Positions 6,094 through 7,801 of a stretch of 7,801 nucleotides of DNA are shown one piece after another. Each line of letters opens with the position of its first letter. The stretch's first letter is position 1. The notes below the pieces were generated by a model. The model saw nothing but the letters and a program-made list of their open reading frames with translations. It was not told where the DNA came from and did not search any database. The stretch is from Deltaproteobacteria bacterium (GTDB taxonomy: Bacteria; Desulfobacterota; Desulfobacteria; Desulfobacterales; ETH-SRB1). Both the position numbers and the translations under genes were made by a program. The stretch covers positions 1 to 7,801 of the forward strand of contig DAOUSD010000058.1 of the NCBI GenBank assembly GCA_030627405.1, given 5' to 3'.

Positions 6094-6567
6094 ATGCCGA
6101 AAGTTCTTGAAGGAAAACTTCTTGCCAAGGGAAAAAAATTTGCCATAGTTGTCAGCCGTTTTAATGATTTTGTTACCAGCAAGCTTACAGAAGGTGCAGT
6201 TGATGCATTGCTGCGTTCCGGCGCTGATACAAAAGATATTGAAATCATAAAAGTGCCGGGTGCCTTTGAGATACCGCTGATTGCGAAAAAGGCAGCAGAA
6301 AGAGGTCGCTATAATGCAGTTATATGTCTTGGCGCTGTGATTCGCGGAGCGACACCGCATTTTGATTATGTAAGTGCTGAAGTAAGTAAAGGTGTTGCAA
6401 TGGTCGGCATGGAATACGGAGTCCCGGTAATATTTGGAGTTATAACTACTGACACAATCGAACAGGCCATAGAACGCGCTGGTATGAAATCCGGCAACAA
6501 AGGATGGAGTGCGGCATTAAACGCCATAGAAATGGCTAACCTGATTGAGGCTGTTGATAACGTATAA
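6094..6567 (+). CDS. ribH: 6,7-dimethyl-8-ribityllumazine synthase
   Basis: RibH condenses the RibD-derived pyrimidine (after dephosphorylation) with the RibB-derived butanone phosphate to lumazine, and typically assembles into pentamers or icosahedral shells. At 157 residues it is normal for the family. Visible motifs are VVSRFND (19-25) with the aromatic Phe23 at the substrate, VPGAFEIP (54-61), GAVIRGATPHFDYV (80-93) with the catalytic His89, and GVITTDTIEQAIERAG (115-130) followed by the GNKG turn (134-137), where Arg128 should contact phosphate. The ATG at 6094 follows GGGAGG (6081-6086) at ideal spacing, the strongest ribosome binding site in the riboflavin group. nusB begins two bases after its stop, so the pair should be translationally coupled. 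Confidence 0.98.
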   Translation: MPKVLEGKLLAKGKKFAIVVSRFNDFVTSKLTEGAVDALLRSGADTKDIEIIKVPGAFEIPLIAKKAAERGRYNAVICLGAVIRGATPHFDYVSAEVSKGVAMVGMEYGVPVIFGVITTDTIEQAIERAGMKSGNKGWSAALNAIEMANLIEAVDNV

Positions 6568-6569
6568 GC

Positions 6570-6986
6570 ATGAGAAACCGACGCAAGGCGCGGGAACTTG
6601 CCATGCAGGCTCTCTTTTATATAGATATGAGTCAGAATGACTCAAAAGAAGCGATTAAACTCTTTTGTGAAAATTTTGTGACTTCAAAAAGAAATTTGCC
6701 ATTTTTTTTTGAGCTGATAAACGGTGTTATTAAGGCTTTGCCTGAAATTGACTCTGTAATTGAGCGGTTTTCCAGTAATTGGAAAATCAGCCGGATGTCC
6801 ATTGTTGACAGAAATATTATGAGACTTGCGGTATATGAGATGCTTTTCTGTGACGATATTCCATCAAAAGTATCTATTAATGAGGCTATTGATATAGGGA
6901 AAAAATTCGGTGCCGAAGAATCAGGCGCTTTTATAAATGGAATTCTTGACAGCATACGCATTACGCTGGAAGAAGAAAAAATATAG
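6570..6986 (+). CDS. nusB: Transcription antitermination factor NusB
   Basis: NusB binds boxA RNA with NusE (ribosomal protein S10) and promotes antitermination in rRNA operons. The 138-residue all-alpha protein has the expected basic N-terminus RRKARELAMQALF (4-16), the central segment SRMSIVDRNIMRLAVYEML, and the C-terminal signature IPSKVSINEAIDIGKKFG leading into FINGILD. The gene starts two bases after the ribH stop and has no strong ribosome binding site of its own (GAGG at 6547-6550 is too distant), which points to coupling with ribH. A run of nine T residues (6702-6710) encodes three consecutive phenylalanines and would be prone to slippage. ribH-nusB adjacency is common in proteobacteria and supports both calls. 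Confidence 0.96.
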   Translation: MRNRRKARELAMQALFYIDMSQNDSKEAIKLFCENFVTSKRNLPFFFELINGVIKALPEIDSVIERFSSNWKISRMSIVDRNIMRLAVYEMLFCDDIPSKVSINEAIDIGKKFGAEESGAFINGILDSIRITLEEEKI

Positions 6987-7033
6987 CCGTTTACGAAAAA
7001 ATTATCAAGCCGCAAATTGTGACAAGCGATATT

Positions 7034-7039
7034 GAGGAG
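7034..7039 (+). promoter_or_regulatory. Ribosome binding site for the TTG start of the MBL-fold gene
   Basis: GAGGAG ends five bases before TTG at 7045. It decides this start over the next in-frame ATG about nine codons later, which would remove the first beta strand of the fold. The 58-bp gap after nusB otherwise contains only AT-rich sequence and a 9-base match to the start of array B. Confidence 0.65.
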
Positions 7040-7044
7040 ACGTT

Positions 7045-7671
7045 TTGATTATTAAAGAGCTATCTGTCGGGATGCTTATGGCAAACTGCATAATATTGGG
7101 GTGTGAGAAAACCAGACAAGCCGCAGTAATAGATCCTGGAGATGAGACGGAAAGAATCCTTTTATCCCTTGCAGACTCAAAGCTAAGATTAAAATATATA
7201 ATAAATACGCATGGCCATTTTGACCACGTCGGCGGCAACAAAAAAATGAAAGAAGCAACAGGCGCCGATATCCTTATTCATTTTTTAGATGCGCCAATGC
7301 TGAGCCGGCTTTCGTCCGATGCAACTTTATTTGGACTTTCAGCAGAGAATTCGCCGCCGCCCGATAGAACACTGGAAGATAACGATACTATAAGCTTCGG
7401 CGAAATCAGATTAAAAGTTATACATACTCCCGGGCATTCACCCGGAGGGATTTCGCTTTATACTGACAATAAACTTTTTGTTGGAGATACGCTTTTTGCC
7501 GGTTCGATTGGACGCAGTGATTTGCCTGGAGGAGATTTTAATACTCTAATATCAAGCATAAAGAACAGACTGTTTGAGCTGGGTGATGATGTAAAGGTCT
7601 TCCCGGGACATGGGCCTAACACTACTATAGGGAGAGAAAAACTATCCAATCCATTTGTAGGGCGATCCTGA
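7045..7671 (+). CDS. MBL-fold metallohydrolase, glyoxalase II-like
   Basis: This 208-residue cytoplasmic protein of the metallo-beta-lactamase fold is closest in style to the small hydroxyacylglutathione hydrolase-like (YcbL/GloB-type) group, thiol-ester hydrolases of uncertain substrate. Metal ligands are all visible: THGHFDH (55-61) with His56, His58, Asp60 and His61; His131 in HTPGHSPGG; Asp148 in FVGDTLFAGSIGRSDLPGG (145-163); and His189 in FPGHGP. The GRSD loop (156-159) is typical of this subgroup. It lacks the long C-terminal glutathione-binding helical domain of classical GloB, so a low-molecular-weight thiol ester or other substrate is possible. There is no signal peptide, which argues against a true beta-lactamase. 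It sits 58 bp after nusB on the same strand and may be read with it. I assign no gene symbol because the substrate cannot be read from sequence. Confidence 0.92.
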   Translation: MIIKELSVGMLMANCIILGCEKTRQAAVIDPGDETERILLSLADSKLRLKYIINTHGHFDHVGGNKKMKEATGADILIHFLDAPMLSRLSSDATLFGLSAENSPPPDRTLEDNDTISFGEIRLKVIHTPGHSPGGISLYTDNKLFVGDTLFAGSIGRSDLPGGDFNTLISSIKNRLFELGDDVKVFPGHGPNTTIGREKLSNPFVGRS

Positions 7672-7774
7672 TTTTTTACTCGATCTGCATCAAGATCCCG
7701 GCACATTTCTTCGCAAAAAATTGGGCATCCTTCATTTTGTAGTTTACACTTTTTCAACATTGACGGATGCCGGC

Positions 7775-7801
7775 CATTAGCTGTTAGCCGTTAGCTATTA
7801 G
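7775..7801. repeat. Heptamer array (YGTTAGC), cut by the window edge
   Basis: CATTAGC, TGTTAGC and CGTTAGC (7775-7795) are followed by a partial TATTAG running to the last base. The unit differs from the YGTTAAC units of array B by essentially one base. Upstream, 7672-7774 holds no supported gene; GGCATCC (7724-7730) and GGATGCC (7765-7771) form a 7-bp inverted pair too widely spaced to call a terminator. Confidence 0.65.

Noticed and set aside
1..7801. CRISPR array, toxin-antitoxin, phage or defence genes
   Set aside because: Repeats are contiguous 7-bp units or palindromes without unique spacers of uniform length, and every well-supported gene is housekeeping metabolism or regulation.

Overview
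The window looks like a chromosomal stretch of a moderately AT-rich Gram-negative bacterium. The gene order glyA, dCMP deaminase, nrdR, ribD, ribE, ribBA, ribH, nusB is one I associate with Desulfobacterota/Deltaproteobacteria, especially sulfate reducers of the Desulfobacterales type. That placement rests on synteny and protein style and is moderately confident. All nine genes lie on the + strand, and no convincing gene is on the - strand.

Layout. 1-148 is a near-perfect 48-bp inverted repeat around a 52-nt spacer. 191-1429 is glyA (TTG start). 1430-1649 holds a 59-bp palindromic element flanked by a 9-bp direct repeat, then a separate imperfect hairpin. 1650-2111 is a ComEB-type dCMP deaminase, 2127-2603 nrdR, 2617-3711 ribD, 3985-4653 ribE, 4780-5994 ribBA, 6094-6567 ribH, 6570-6986 nusB and 7045-7671 a metallo-beta-lactamase-fold hydrolase (TTG start). 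The 273-bp ribD-ribE gap and the 126-bp ribE-ribBA gap are filled largely by tandem 7-bp repeats arranged as hairpins. The ribBA-ribH gap holds a second copy of the 59-bp element. The window ends inside another 7-bp array.

The genes make metabolic sense together. GlyA supplies 5,10-methylene-tetrahydrofolate, dCMP deaminase supplies dUMP for thymidylate synthesis, and NrdR is the transcriptional repressor of ribonucleotide reductase genes. RibD, RibBA, RibH and RibE form the full path from GTP and ribulose 5-phosphate to riboflavin. NusB is a transcription antitermination factor that commonly sits beside ribH. I see no FMN riboswitch in any gap.

The coding content is ordinary. The unusual part is the non-coding DNA: several different heptamers, all repeated at exactly 7-bp spacing, several folded into inverted pairs, and most abutting stop codons. 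One array encodes the last residues of NrdR, and two arrays with a shared 32-nt identical core bracket ribE. A second, unrelated repeat family (59 bp) shows signs of being an inserted mini-element.
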